Of a DNA stretch of 64,000 nt, positions 7,193 to 15,197 are shown one piece after another. The DNA is from Kitasatospora cinereorecta (GTDB lineage Bacteria > Actinomycetota > Actinomycetes > Streptomycetales > Streptomycetaceae), in the NCBI RefSeq assembly GCF_024172095.1, contig NZ_JAMZDX010000002.1, forward strand, positions 558,001-622,000. Direction: 5' to 3'. A program made the translations under genes and the position numbers. The stretch's first letter is position 1, and the number at the start of each line of letters is the position of its first letter. The notes under the pieces are model-generated. The model did not search any database. It had not been told where the DNA came from and worked only from the letters and a program-made list of their open reading frames with translations.

Positions 7193-8347
7193 ATGGACGA
7201 GCGGGTCGGACTGGGCACCATCGCCCGGGAGTGGGGCCGGATCGGGGTCGTCGGTTTCGGCGGTCCGCCCGCGCACATCCTGCTGCTGCGCCGGCTCTGC
7301 GTGGAGCGGCGCGGCTGGCTGGGCGCCGCCGAGTTCGAGGACGGCATCGCCGCCACCAACCTGCTGCCCGGCCCGGCCTCCACCCAGCTGGCGATCTTCA
7401 CCGCCTGGCGGCTGCGCGGCCCGGCCGGCGCCCTGGTCGGCGGCGTCAGCTTCATCGCTCCCGGGCTGGCGCTGATCCTGCTGCTGTCGGCGCTCTTCCT
7501 GGCCGGCGACCCGCCCCACTGGGTGCTCGGCGCGGCGGCCGGCGCCGGGGCGGCCGTCCCGGCGGTCGCGCTGCAGGCCGCCACCGCGCTGGTCCCCGCC
7601 AGTCGGCAGCGAGCCGGCGGTGGCGCAGGCCGGCTCCGCTGGTACGGCTACCTGCTCGCCGGGGCACTCGCCGCGCTGCTCACCGGGCCGTGGCTGGTGC
7701 TGCTCCTGGTCGCCACCGGAATCACCGAGATCGCCGTCCGCCGATCGGGCGACGGCGGGCCGGGCCGGCCGGGCGGACTGCTGCCGCTCCTGCTCCCGGC
7801 CGCCTCGGCGGTGGGCGGGCTCGGCGCGCTCGCCTGGGTGGCGTTCAAGGTCGGCGCGCTGTCGTACGGCGGCGGATTCGTGATCATCCCGCTGATGCAG
7901 CACGACGCGGTGCAGCGCTACCACTGGATGACCGACGCCCAGTTCCTGAACGCCGTCGCGCTCGGCCAGGTCACCCCGGGCCCGGTGGTGCAGACGGTGG
8001 CCGTGGTCGGGTACGCCTCCGCAGGCGTGGCCGGCGGGCTGCTGGCGTCGGCGGTGGCGTTCGCGCCGTCCTTCCTGTTCGTACTGTTCGGCGCGGCGCA
8101 CTTCGACCGGCTGCGGGCCGACGGGCGGGTGCAGGACTTCCTCACCGGCGCCGGCCCGGCCGTGATCGGGGCCATCGCCGGTTCCGCGATCCCGCTCGGC
8201 CTCGCCCTGCACGCCTGGTGGCAGGCGGGGGTGCTGACGCTCGCCCTGCTCTGGCTGCTCGCCCTGCGCCGCGGCGTCGTCCCCTGCCTGCTCGCCGCCG
8301 GCGCCCTCGGCGCCCTCGCGGTCACGGCCGGCCTGCCGCTGCCCTGA
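7193..8347 (+). CDS. chrA: Chromate transporter, ChrA family
   Basis: A 384-residue, hydrophobic, two-half CHR-family protein. Both halves carry the family repeat: VGFGGPPAHI with LLPGPASTQLA in the first, and LSYGGGFVIIPLMQ with VTPGPVVQTVA in the second. The topology is about ten to twelve helices with a hydrophilic middle. Long-chain ChrA proteins export chromate by proton exchange and give resistance; sulfate or other anions are possible natural substrates. The start ATG 7193 is preceded by GAGAGGG. It is divergent from the CDF exporter with 179 bases between. Confidence 0.9.
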   Translation: MDERVGLGTIAREWGRIGVVGFGGPPAHILLLRRLCVERRGWLGAAEFEDGIAATNLLPGPASTQLAIFTAWRLRGPAGALVGGVSFIAPGLALILLLSALFLAGDPPHWVLGAAAGAGAAVPAVALQAATALVPASRQRAGGGAGRLRWYGYLLAGALAALLTGPWLVLLLVATGITEIAVRRSGDGGPGRPGGLLPLLLPAASAVGGLGALAWVAFKVGALSYGGGFVIIPLMQHDAVQRYHWMTDAQFLNAVALGQVTPGPVVQTVAVVGYASAGVAGGLLASAVAFAPSFLFVLFGAAHFDRLRADGRVQDFLTGAGPAVIGAIAGSAIPLGLALHAWWQAGVLTLALLWLLALRRGVVPCLLAAGALGALAVTAGLPLP

Positions 8348-8436
8348 GTATTCGGGCGTCGGGCACTCGGGTGTCCGGCACTCGCGGTGTCCGCTGCCCG
8401 GGAGCCGCGGTAGCGGGCCGTGACCGCGGCCGCCGG

Positions 8437-9168
8437 TCAGTCCGCGGTGACCAGAGCGGTCTCGCGGACCAGGGCGGAGGCCCGGACCAGGGCGGCGGTG
8501 ACCCGGTGGTCCTCGCCCTGCTCGGGGTGCCACTGGACGCCGAGGGTGAAGCCCGCGCCCTCGACCGCCTCCACGGTGCCGTCCTCGGCGTACGCGGCGA
8601 CCAGCAGGCCCTCGCCGAGCCGCTCCACCGCCTGGTGGTGGAAGGTCGGCACCACCAGCGACTCCTCCGGGAGCAACCCGCCCAGCAGGGTGCCCGGCAC
8701 CGGCCGCACCGCGTGCCGCCCGTACGTGCCGGGGGCGCCGATGTGGCCCTCGTGGCCGACCACGTCCGGCAGGTGCTGCACCAGCGTGCCGCCGAGCACC
8801 ACGTTGAGCAGCTGCATGCCGCGGCAGATCCCCAGCACCGGCGTGCCGGCGGTGAGCGCGGCGCGGAGCAGGGCGGCTTCCCAGGCGTCCCGCTCGGGGG
8901 CGTTGGCCACGGTCAGCGGGTGCGCGGGCGCCCCGTACAGGGCCGGGTCGACGTCCTCGCCGCCGGCGATGATCAGGCCGTCGAGGCGGCCGACGGCCTC
9001 GGCGGCACAGTCGGGGGAGTCCGGCGGCAGCAGGACGGCGATGCCGCCGCAGGCGCGGACCATGGCCGGGTACCGCTCGGGGAGGATCACGGAGGGTTTG
9101 CGCTCCCAGCGGCCCCAGGTGGCGTCGCTGAGGAAGGTGGAGATGCCGATGACAGGGCGAGGGGTCAT
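8437..9168 (-). CDS. Class I glutamine amidotransferase, PuuD-like gamma-glutamyl-GABA hydrolase
   Basis: A 243-residue peptidase C26-type hydrolase. The nucleophile elbow is GICRGMQLLN (Cys); the triad is completed by the His-Glu of QWHPEQ, and the family loops IAGGEDVDPALYG and PTFHHQAVERLG are present. In E. coli PuuD this enzyme splits gamma-glutamyl-GABA in putrescine catabolism; actinobacterial relatives also act on other gamma-glutamyl amides. Start ATG 9168 is chosen because GGCAG lies 8 bases upstream; ATG 9177 would leave no room. It stands alone, convergent with chrA. Confidence 0.88.
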   Translation of the reverse strand: MTPRPVIGISTFLSDATWGRWERKPSVILPERYPAMVRACGGIAVLLPPDSPDCAAEAVGRLDGLIIAGGEDVDPALYGAPAHPLTVANAPERDAWEAALLRAALTAGTPVLGICRGMQLLNVVLGGTLVQHLPDVVGHEGHIGAPGTYGRHAVRPVPGTLLGGLLPEESLVVPTFHHQAVERLGEGLLVAAYAEDGTVEAVEGAGFTLGVQWHPEQGEDHRVTAALVRASALVRETALVTAD

Positions 9169-9309
9169 GGCGCGCATTCTGCCGGTTCGGCGGGGCGACC
9201 ACCGACCGGGTTCCCCCGATGGGATTCTCATGGGAATCTCATCGCCCGAACCCCGTTTCGGGGCCCGCGCTGATTTCGCGTTTATCCGCGCGCCCTTACA
9301 TTTTTTGAC

Positions 9310-10392
9310 GTGACCGAGCAGATTCCCGCCGGGTGGTACCCGGACCCGAAGGACACCACCAGCCACCCCCGGCCGGAGCGCTGGTGGGACGGCAAGGGCT
9401 GGACCGCGACCACCCGACCGGCCGGCGCCGGCGACGCCGCGTCGGCCGGCGAGGGCACGGCCGCGGACACCGAGGACACCGCGGTGCTGGAGGGCACGGT
9501 GCTCGACGACAGCGGCACCGCGGTCCGCTACCCCGAGTACCCGACCCTCGGCGAACCGGTGCCGCCGAAGCCGGCCCGCCGGCCGTCCAAGCCGGTGCTG
9601 ATCGCCGCCACCGTCTCCGCCCTGCTGGGCCTCGCCGTCGGCTCGGGGATCACCTACCTGGCGATGGACGGCCGCAGCGACTCGGCCTCCGCCCACCAGC
9701 GCACCGGCCGACCCGGCCCGGGCCAGGGCTACGGCGGCCCGGGCAGCCAGGACGGCCAGGGCGGCCGGGGCGGTCAGAACGGCCAGAACGGGCCCGGCGG
9801 CGGCCTGGGAGGCCTGGGCGGCGGCCTGGGCGGCCTGGGCGGGGGCACCGGCAAGGGCCGGGGCAACGGCCAGGCGCCGCCCAGCGACCAGGCGGTAGAC
9901 GCGGTCAACGGCATCAGCCTGCCGGTCCCGTCCGGCTGGGACGGCGGCACCACCACCAAGGGCTACGCGGCCCTCTCCATCGGCGCCTACACCTGCGCCG
10001 ACGGCAAGGACGGCTGCACCCTGGGCGGCGCGGTCACCGGCCGGATCGACGGCACCGACGCCAAGCAGGCCGCCCAGAGCGACATCGCCACGGCCGCCAA
10101 GGAGTCCTACGGCGACATCAAGTCGCACGAGGAGCTGAAGTCCGAGGCGGTCAAGGTCGACGGCCGCGACGGCTACCTGGTCCGCTGGAAGGTCGACGCC
10201 CCACAGGGCAACAACGGCTACGTCGAGTCGGTGGTCTTCCCGACCGCCGACGGCAAGGCGCTGGTCTCCATCCACCTCGGCTTCGACATCGCCGACAAGG
10301 CGCCGAACGTGGACCAGATGGACACCATCGTCAAGGGCATCACCGACTACCAGGGCGGCCCGCAGGGCTCCGCCGGCGGCACCCGGACCTGA
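9310..10392 (+). CDS. DUF2510-domain single-pass membrane protein with Gly-rich linker
   Basis: A 360-residue protein. The N-terminus is a DUF2510 domain (PAGWYPDPKDTTSHPRPERW then WWDGKGW), typical of actinobacterial membrane proteins and thought to sit in the cytoplasm. A proline-rich segment and one transmembrane helix (VLIAATVSALLGLAVGSGITYLAM, about 99-122) follow. Outside is a Gly/Gln/Pro low-complexity linker with [12 protein letters not shown] repeats, then a compact domain with two Cys (YTCADGKDGCTLGG) that resembles extracellular alpha/beta domains of unknown role. GTG 9310 is used. It is monocistronic by position. Confidence 0.8.
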   Translation: MTEQIPAGWYPDPKDTTSHPRPERWWDGKGWTATTRPAGAGDAASAGEGTAADTEDTAVLEGTVLDDSGTAVRYPEYPTLGEPVPPKPARRPSKPVLIAATVSALLGLAVGSGITYLAMDGRSDSASAHQRTGRPGPGQGYGGPGSQDGQGGRGGQNGQNGPGGGLGGLGGGLGGLGGGTGKGRGNGQAPPSDQAVDAVNGISLPVPSGWDGGTTTKGYAALSIGAYTCADGKDGCTLGGAVTGRIDGTDAKQAAQSDIATAAKESYGDIKSHEELKSEAVKVDGRDGYLVRWKVDAPQGNNGYVESVVFPTADGKALVSIHLGFDIADKAPNVDQMDTIVKGITDYQGGPQGSAGGTRT

Positions 10393-10433
10393 CCTCCCGT
10401 CGCTCCCCGCACGGCCGAGGGCCGGACCGACCG

Positions 10434-11654
10434 CTACAGGAAGGTCCGGCCCTCGCCGCGGTAGGTGGGGACGGTGTCCACCACCCGGTCGCCCTCGATC
10501 AGGTGCAGCTCCGCGAAGCGCTCGCACAGCTCGCCCGCCTTGGCGTGCCGGAACCACACCCGGTCGCCGATCAGCAGGTCGTCCGCCGCCGAGCCCAGCA
10601 GCGGCGTCTGCACCTCGCCGGCGCCCTCCTGCGGGTCGTACGACAGCCCCTCCGGCAGGTACGGGACGGGGGAGCGGTCGGGCCCCGCCGCGCCGGAGGC
10701 CGGGTAGCCGCCGCCGAGCACCGTCACCACGCCCACCCCGGGCCGCCGCACCACCGGCTGGGCGAACAGCGCCGCCGGACGCCCCCGGAACGAGCGGTAG
10801 TTGTCGAACAGCCGGGGCACGTACAGCCCGGAGCCGGCCGCCACCTCGGTCACCGCCGCCTCCGCCACCGTGGACTCCACGCTGCCGGTGCCACCGCCGT
10901 TGACGAACTCCAGCTCGGTCACCTGCCGCAGCCGCCGCACCACCGCGGCCCGCCGCTCGGCCAGCTCGGCCCGGGCCTTCGCCTGCATCAGCCGGATCGC
11001 CGCCGAACGCAGCGGCCGCCCCTTCACCGTGTCGCCGACCCCGGCGATGTGCCCCTCGTACGCCATCAGCCCGACCACCCGGAAGCCGCGGCGACGCTGC
11101 ACGTGCTCGGCCAGCGCGCCGACCGCCTCGGGCGTGCGCAGCGGCGAACGGCGGGCGCCCACCCGGACCCGGCCGCCCAGCAGGTGCAGCGCGGTGTCCA
11201 GCTCCAGGCAGACCCGCACCTCGGCGGAGCCCTCGCGGGCCGCGTCGATCAGCTCCAGCTGCGCCGGGTCGTCCACCAGGACCGTGATCGCGGCGGCCAG
11301 TTCGGGGTCGGCCGTGAGCTCGGCGAAGCCGGCCCGGTCGGCCGACGGGTACGCCAGCAGGACGTCCCGGAAGCCCGAGCGGACCAGCCAGATCGACTCG
11401 GCCAGGGTGAAGCTCATGATCCCGGCGAAACCGTCCGTCGCCAGCACCCGCTCCAGCAGCGCCCGGCAGCGCACCGACTTGCTGGCCACCCGGATCGGCT
11501 TCCCCGCCGCCCGGCGGACCAGATCGGCCGCGTTGGCGTCGAACGCCGCCAGGTCGACGATGGCCAGCGGGGCGTCCAGGTGCGCGGTGGCCCGGTCGTA
11601 GCGGGCGCGGTCGGAGGCGGTGGCGCCGAGAACCGGCGCGAGATCCAGGGCCAT
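10434..11654 (-). CDS. PLP-dependent alanine-racemase-fold enzyme (D-amino-acid deaminase/aldolase type)
   Basis: A 406-residue fold-type III PLP enzyme. The N-terminal TIM barrel shows the cofactor lysine in IRVASKSVRC, followed by GIMSFTLAES, VCLELDTALHLLGGRVRVG, GLMAYEGHIAG and the phosphate-binding NGGGTGS. The C-terminal domain has VTVLGGGYPASG. This arrangement fits D-threonine aldolase or D-serine dehydratase-like proteins rather than Alr, because the catalytic Tyr of Alr is not apparent. ATG 11654 is preferred to the upstream GTG 11672. It converges on the DUF2510 gene with 41 bases between. Confidence 0.8.
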   Translation of the reverse strand: MALDLAPVLGATASDRARYDRATAHLDAPLAIVDLAAFDANAADLVRRAAGKPIRVASKSVRCRALLERVLATDGFAGIMSFTLAESIWLVRSGFRDVLLAYPSADRAGFAELTADPELAAAITVLVDDPAQLELIDAAREGSAEVRVCLELDTALHLLGGRVRVGARRSPLRTPEAVGALAEHVQRRRGFRVVGLMAYEGHIAGVGDTVKGRPLRSAAIRLMQAKARAELAERRAAVVRRLRQVTELEFVNGGGTGSVESTVAEAAVTEVAAGSGLYVPRLFDNYRSFRGRPAALFAQPVVRRPGVGVVTVLGGGYPASGAAGPDRSPVPYLPEGLSYDPQEGAGEVQTPLLGSAADDLLIGDRVWFRHAKAGELCERFAELHLIEGDRVVDTVPTYRGEGRTFL

Positions 11655-11745
11655 GCGCGCAGACTGCCACATCGCGCTACCGGTGGGTAGAGGTGTCGCG
11701 CGAGGCCGGGGGAGCCGCCGCCGTTCGGTGGCATACGCTCACGGG

Positions 11746-12462
11746 GTGGAGCGCAAGAACATTCCGAACCCCGGATTCGCCGAGGACGACGGCACCGCCG
11801 ATCCCCGACTCGCCGCCGCCCTGGCCGCCTGGGCCGCCGACCCCGCCACCGAGCCCGACGTGCTGGCCGCGCTGCGGCCCAGCCGGCTGATGGTGCCGAT
11901 CGTGGCGCTGCTCGGGGAGGTGGAGATCGATGCCCACGGCCACAAGCACGAGAAGACCAGCGACATGGCCGTCCCGGTGGTCCAGGCCGCCGACGGTCGC
12001 CGCGCGCTGCCGGCCTTCACCTCGCTGGACGCGATGGCCCGCTGGCGCGCGGACGCCCGCCCCGCCCCGGTGGCCGCGCCGCAGGCCGCAATGGTCGCCT
12101 ACTCCGAGCAGGCCGACACCCTGCTGGTCGACCCGGCCGGCCCGGTCGCGTACCGGCTGAGCGGCGCCCGGCTGCGCGCCCTCGCCGAGAACCGGCCCTA
12201 CCTGCCGCCGCTGGAGGACCCCGACGTCCGGGACGCCGTCCGCGCCCTGCTCGCCGCCCAGCCCGCCGTGGTCGCCGCCCACCTGGTCCCCGCCACCGAC
12301 GCCGACGGCACCCTCGCCGTCCTGCTCGACGCCGACGCCGACCCCCGCGAGCTGGTCACCGCCCTCACCGGCGACCCCACCCTCCGCGTCCGCCTCGACC
12401 GCGGCCTTCAACTCGCCGTCCTCCGCGAGCCCCTGCCGGGCGAGCCCTTCTATTCACGCTGA
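11746..12462 (+). CDS. SseB-family protein
   Basis: A 238-residue cytoplasmic protein of the SseB N-terminal domain family, found singly in Streptomyces and of unknown function. Key stretches are LMVPIVALLGEVE, TSDMAVPVVQA, ALPAFTSLDAMARW and LLVDPAGPVAYRLSG; the C-terminus ends REPLPGEPFYSR. The GTG start follows a TACGCT box (11734-11739) by 6 bases, so the mRNA is probably leaderless. It is divergent from the racemase-fold gene. A decayed copy of its last 12 codons lies at 12600-12638. Confidence 0.85.
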   Translation: MERKNIPNPGFAEDDGTADPRLAAALAAWAADPATEPDVLAALRPSRLMVPIVALLGEVEIDAHGHKHEKTSDMAVPVVQAADGRRALPAFTSLDAMARWRADARPAPVAAPQAAMVAYSEQADTLLVDPAGPVAYRLSGARLRALAENRPYLPPLEDPDVRDAVRALLAAQPAVVAAHLVPATDADGTLAVLLDADADPRELVTALTGDPTLRVRLDRGLQLAVLREPLPGEPFYSR

Positions 12463-12471
12463 CGTGAAAAC

Positions 12472-12576
12472 AGGGGCGCGTGGGGGCACCTCCCGGCCGA
12501 AGGCTGGGGGAGAACTGCGCGCCAGCCGAAGGCTCAGGTAGAGCGATGGGCTGGTCGCGCAGTTCCTCGCGCCCCT
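12472..12576. repeat. Dispersed palindromic repeat copy R2 (105-bp class)
   Basis: The same inverted repeat as R1, but the left arm carries an extra stretch of about 30 bases (GTGGGGGCACCTCCCGGCCG followed by AAGGCTGGGGG) inserted after AGGGGCGC. The loop contains CTCAGGTAGAGCGATGG. It starts 9 bases after the sseB stop codon. Confidence 0.8.
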
Positions 12577-12599
12577 GAAAAGCCTGCCGGCGCCGCCCC

Positions 12600-12638
12600 C
12601 GCGAGCCCTTGGCGGGCGAGCCTTTCCAAGTGAGGTGA
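12600..12638 (+). pseudogene. Decayed duplicate of the 3' end of the sseB-like gene
   Basis: CGC GAG CCC TTG GCG GGC GAG CCT TTC CAA GTG AGG TGA encodes REPLAGEPFQVR-stop, against REPLPGEPFYSR-stop at the true gene end (12427-12462). Both copies are followed within 10 bases by the same palindromic repeat (R2 and R3). This looks like a tandem duplication of gene tail plus repeat. It is too short to be functional. Confidence 0.5.
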
Positions 12639-12645
12639 ACCCAAA

Positions 12646-12721
12646 AGGGGCGCGGGGAACTGCGCGCCCAGCCATGCACTCAGGTAGAGCGATGGCTGGT
12701 CGCGCAGTTCCCCGCGCCCCT
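12646..12721. repeat. Dispersed palindromic repeat copy R3 (76-bp class)
   Basis: Left arm AGGGGCGCGGGGAACTGCGC, right arm ending CGCAGTTCCCCGCGCCCCT, loop ATGCACTCAGGTAGAGCGATGG in the same orientation as R2. It is followed by GAAAAAAC and lies 8 bases beyond the stop of the DUF1844 gene on the other strand, so it may end that transcript. Confidence 0.8.
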
Positions 12722-12729
12722 GAAAAAAC

Positions 12730-13095
12730 TTACGAGTACACGGGCCCCGTGAACTTCTCGCCCGGCCCCGCCCCCGGCGCGTCCGGCACCAGCGACGCCT
12801 CGCGGAACGCGAGCTGCAGCGAGCGCAGCCCGTCCCGCAGCGGCGCGGCGTGGAAGTTGGAGATCTCCGGCGCACCGGCGGTGACCAGCCCGGCCAGAGC
12901 GGTGATCAGCTTGCGGGCCTCGTCGAGGTCCTTGTCGGCCTCGCCGCCCTCGGCGAGCCCGCACTTGACGGCCGCGGCGCTCATCAGGTGCACCGCCACG
13001 GTGGTGATCACCTCGACGGCCGGGACCTCCGCGATGTCGCGGGTCAGGTCGTCGAAGCCGAGGGCCTCGTCAGTGTTCTCGGGCTGGCTGGTCAA
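12730..13095 (-). CDS. DUF1844-domain protein
   Basis: A 121-residue cytoplasmic helical protein. The diagnostic DUF1844 stretch is DIAEVPAVEVITTVAVHLMSAAAVKCGL followed by DKDLDEARKLITALAGLV. The function is unknown; in Streptomyces it is conserved beside infC, in the opposite orientation, as here. The start is taken as TTG 13095 (LTSQPENTDEALG), with GGAGTGAG upstream; the open frame continues to 13491 but the upstream part lies in the infC leader and is not coding. Confidence 0.85.
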   Translation of the reverse strand: MTSQPENTDEALGFDDLTRDIAEVPAVEVITTVAVHLMSAAAVKCGLAEGGEADKDLDEARKLITALAGLVTAGAPEISNFHAAPLRDGLRSLQLAFREASLVPDAPGAGPGEKFTGPVYS

Positions 13096-13188
13096 GGTGG
13101 GCTCACTCCGTCGTGCCGACTGCGTACACAGGGAGGGTACAAGGGCGGCTCGCCGGGCCCGGAATACCGGTGGCCCCCGGAACGCTGC

Positions 13189-13547
13189 TATGATTCGAGA
13201 CTGACCGGCCAGGAATCCGTAACGGAGACCCGGCCAGCAAGTGGAGGCTCCACCCAGGAGGCCCGAGAGGGCAACCGCGACAGTCTCCCACCCGATCGAC
13301 CTCCGGGTCGACGGGTCCGGTCCGCGACAGGCGCCGCAAGGATGCCGGTCGCCAGTGGTGTCCGTGAGGACATCCCGGAATCGTGGAGCCCCGCCTGTAC
13401 CGTGCGGGGCTTTTTTCGTGCGTTCGGTGCCTCTGTCCGAGGACAGTGGCAGCGGAGCATGAATGAAGCCCCGCCCAGTGGTCGAAACCACTACGTGCGA
13501 CCGCCGCCCGACGGTCGCAACGAAGAAGGTGCAACCGAGGAGGCCCC
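13189..13547 (+). promoter_or_regulatory. infC operon promoter and structured attenuator leader
   Basis: A TATGAT box (13189-13194) implies transcription from about 13201 and a leader near 350 nt. It holds several hairpins, including TCCG-TAA-CGGA, GTGGAG-G-CTCCAC (13241-13253) and an intrinsic terminator (13387-13416). GGCTCCAC (13246-13253) can pair either with the adjacent GTGGAG or with GTGGAGCC (13383-13390), which overlaps the 5' arm of the terminator; these folds exclude one another. That is the logic of an attenuator, as expected for an operon encoding IF3, L35 and L20, where feedback by L20 is known in other bacteria. No gene is seen in 13096-13547. Confidence 0.6.
13387..13416 (+). 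terminator. Intrinsic terminator with U-tract inside the infC leader
   Basis: AGCCCCGC (13387-13394) pairs with GCGGGGCT (13404-13411) across a 9-base loop and runs into six T residues (13411-13416). A hairpin with a true U-tract is uncommon in Streptomyces, and one placed about 130 bases upstream of infC suggests conditional termination. Confidence 0.75.
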
Positions 13548-14273
13548 ATCAGCACCGAGCCCCGCATCAACGACCGGATTCGCGTCCCCGAGGTGCGACT
13601 CGTCGGTCCCAGCGGCGAGCAGGTCGGCATCGTCCCGCTCGCGAAGGCGCTGGAGCTTGCCCAGGAGTACGACCTCGACCTGGTCGAGGTCGCGGCGACC
13701 GCCAGGCCGCCCGTGTGCAAGCTCATGGACTACGGCAAGTTCAAGTACGAGTCGGCGATGAAGGCCCGTGAGGCGCGCAAGAACCAGGCGCACACGGTCA
13801 TCAAGGAGATGAAGCTCCGGCCGAAGATCGACCCGCACGACTATGACACCAAGAAGGGTCACGTCGTCCGGTTCCTCAAGCAGGGCGACAAGGTCAAGAT
13901 CACGATCATGTTCCGCGGTCGTGAGCAGTCCCGCCCCGAGCTGGGCTTCCGACTGCTGCAGCGGCTCGCGGACGACGTCCAGGAGCTCGGCTTCGTCGAG
14001 TCCTCCGCCAAGCAGGACGGCCGGAACATGATCATGGTTCTTGGCCCGCACAAGAAGAAGACCGAGGCAATGGCCGAGGCCCGCGCCATCGCGGACGCCC
14101 GCAAGGCCGAGCGCCAGGGCCGCACCGCTGTCGCGGACGCCGAGGAGTCGGAGGAGGCCGTCGAGGCGGCCGAGACCGTCGAGGCGACCGAGACCGCCGA
14201 GGCGCCGGAGGCCCCCGAGGCCGCCGAGGCCGCCGAGGTCGAGCAGCCGGCCGAGGCCGCTCAGGACGTCTGA
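13548..14273 (+). CDS. infC: Translation initiation factor IF-3 (AUC start)
   Basis: IF3 binds the 30S subunit, blocks 50S joining and checks the start codon. The protein is 241 residues: N-domain [19 protein letters not shown] and [23 protein letters not shown], then [15 protein letters not shown], the linker, and C-domain [20 protein letters not shown] with [16 protein letters not shown]. The last 45 residues are an Ala/Glu low-complexity tail longer than usual. No ATG or GTG fits the conserved N-terminus; an ATC at 13548 has GAGGAGG 4 bases upstream and begins at the right residue, so a rare AUC start is proposed, as the AUU of E. coli infC, which lets IF3 repress itself. Confidence 0.93.
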   Translation: MSTEPRINDRIRVPEVRLVGPSGEQVGIVPLAKALELAQEYDLDLVEVAATARPPVCKLMDYGKFKYESAMKAREARKNQAHTVIKEMKLRPKIDPHDYDTKKGHVVRFLKQGDKVKITIMFRGREQSRPELGFRLLQRLADDVQELGFVESSAKQDGRNMIMVLGPHKKKTEAMAEARAIADARKAERQGRTAVADAEESEEAVEAAETVEATETAEAPEAPEAAEAAEVEQPAEAAQDV

Positions 14274-14411
14274 GCCTGCGGGCTCACGGCGGATCCGAGC
14301 GGATCGGCCACGTGGTACCGGGGCACCCGCCCCGGCGACCGAGATCAACACCGGTTCCGGCCCGCACCCCGGGGTGCGGGCCGGAACGGACCGACGAGGA
14401 GAAACGGCGAC

Positions 14412-14606
14412 ATGCCGAAGCAGAAGACGCACAGCGGCGCCAGCAAGCGCTTCAAGATCACTGGCTCCGGGAAGGTGCTCCGCGAGCGCGCCGGCCGTCG
14501 CCACCTGCTCGAGCACAAGCCCTCGACGCTGACCCGCAAGCTGGCCGGCAACGCCGAGATGGCCCCCGGCGACGCCAAGAAGATCAAGAAGCTTCTCGGC
14601 AAGTGA
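14412..14606 (+). CDS. rpmI: Large ribosomal subunit protein bL35
   Basis: A 64-residue very basic ribosomal protein of the 50S subunit. It starts [15 protein letters not shown] and contains the family signature [16 protein letters not shown], ending KKIKKLLGK. Length and order after infC are standard. The ATG has GAGGAGA upstream. There are 138 bases between infC and rpmI and 103 between rpmI and rplT, consistent with one transcript. Confidence 0.97.
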   Translation: MPKQKTHSGASKRFKITGSGKVLRERAGRRHLLEHKPSTLTRKLAGNAEMAPGDAKKIKKLLGK

Positions 14607-14709
14607 TCGCCCGCCCGCGGCCCCGCCGCGGGACCAGCTGATCCTTACCGACCGAATCGAATAACGGACCGCCGGCACGACCCACGGTCCGGAACCAAGG
14701 AGTAATCAA

Positions 14710-15096
14710 GTGGCACGCGTCAAGCGGGCAGTCAACGCCCACAAGAAGCGCCGGGTCATCCTCGAGCGGGCCAGCGGTTACCGCGGCCAGCGCTCCCGCC
14801 TTTACCGCAAGGCCAAGGAGCAGGTCACCCACTCGCTCGTCTACAACTTCAACGACCGCAAGAAGCGCAAGGGCGACTTCCGTCAGCTGTGGATCCAGCG
14901 CATCAACGCTGCGGCCCGCGCCAACGGCATGACCTACAACCGCTTCGTGCAGGGCCTGAAGGCCGCCGGCGTCGAGATCGACCGCAAGATGCTCGCCGAG
15001 CTCGCGGTCAACGACGCCGCCACCTTCGCCGCCCTCGTCGAGGTCGCGAAGAAGGCGCTGCCGGAGGACGTCAACGCGCCCAAGGTCGCCGCCTGA
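14710..15096 (+). CDS. rplT: Large ribosomal subunit protein bL20
   Basis: A 128-residue 50S protein needed early in assembly and, in other bacteria, a repressor of its own operon. The GTG start gives [19 protein letters not shown], then [36 protein letters not shown] and the C-terminal globular part [21 protein letters not shown]. An AAGGAG site precedes the start. It is the last gene of the infC operon; a perfect hairpin follows 25 bases after its stop. Confidence 0.97.
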   Translation: MARVKRAVNAHKKRRVILERASGYRGQRSRLYRKAKEQVTHSLVYNFNDRKKRKGDFRQLWIQRINAAARANGMTYNRFVQGLKAAGVEIDRKMLAELAVNDAATFAALVEVAKKALPEDVNAPKVAA

Positions 15097-15121
15097 TCCA
15101 GGCAACGCGTCAGTTGAGCTT

Positions 15122-15157
15122 CTCGGACCCGCAGGTGCCAGTGCCTGCGGGTCCGAG
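15122..15157 (+). terminator. 14-bp perfect terminator of infC-rpmI-rplT
   Basis: CTCGGACCCGCAGG (15122-15135) pairs perfectly with CCTGCGGGTCCGAG (15144-15157) across an 8-base loop. It lies between rplT and the methyltransferase gene at 15198, ending the ribosomal-protein transcript. There is no U-tract. Confidence 0.9.
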
Positions 15158-15197
15158 CCGCATTCAGGCCGCTGCGGCCCCTTCAGAGAACGAGACC

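Noticed and set aside
8437..11670. A single 1077-codon open frame on the minus strand
   Set aside because: Only its last 243 codons (8437-9168) match a protein family. The rest is antisense or frame shadow of the DUF2510 and racemase-fold genes, as GC-rich DNA has few stops.
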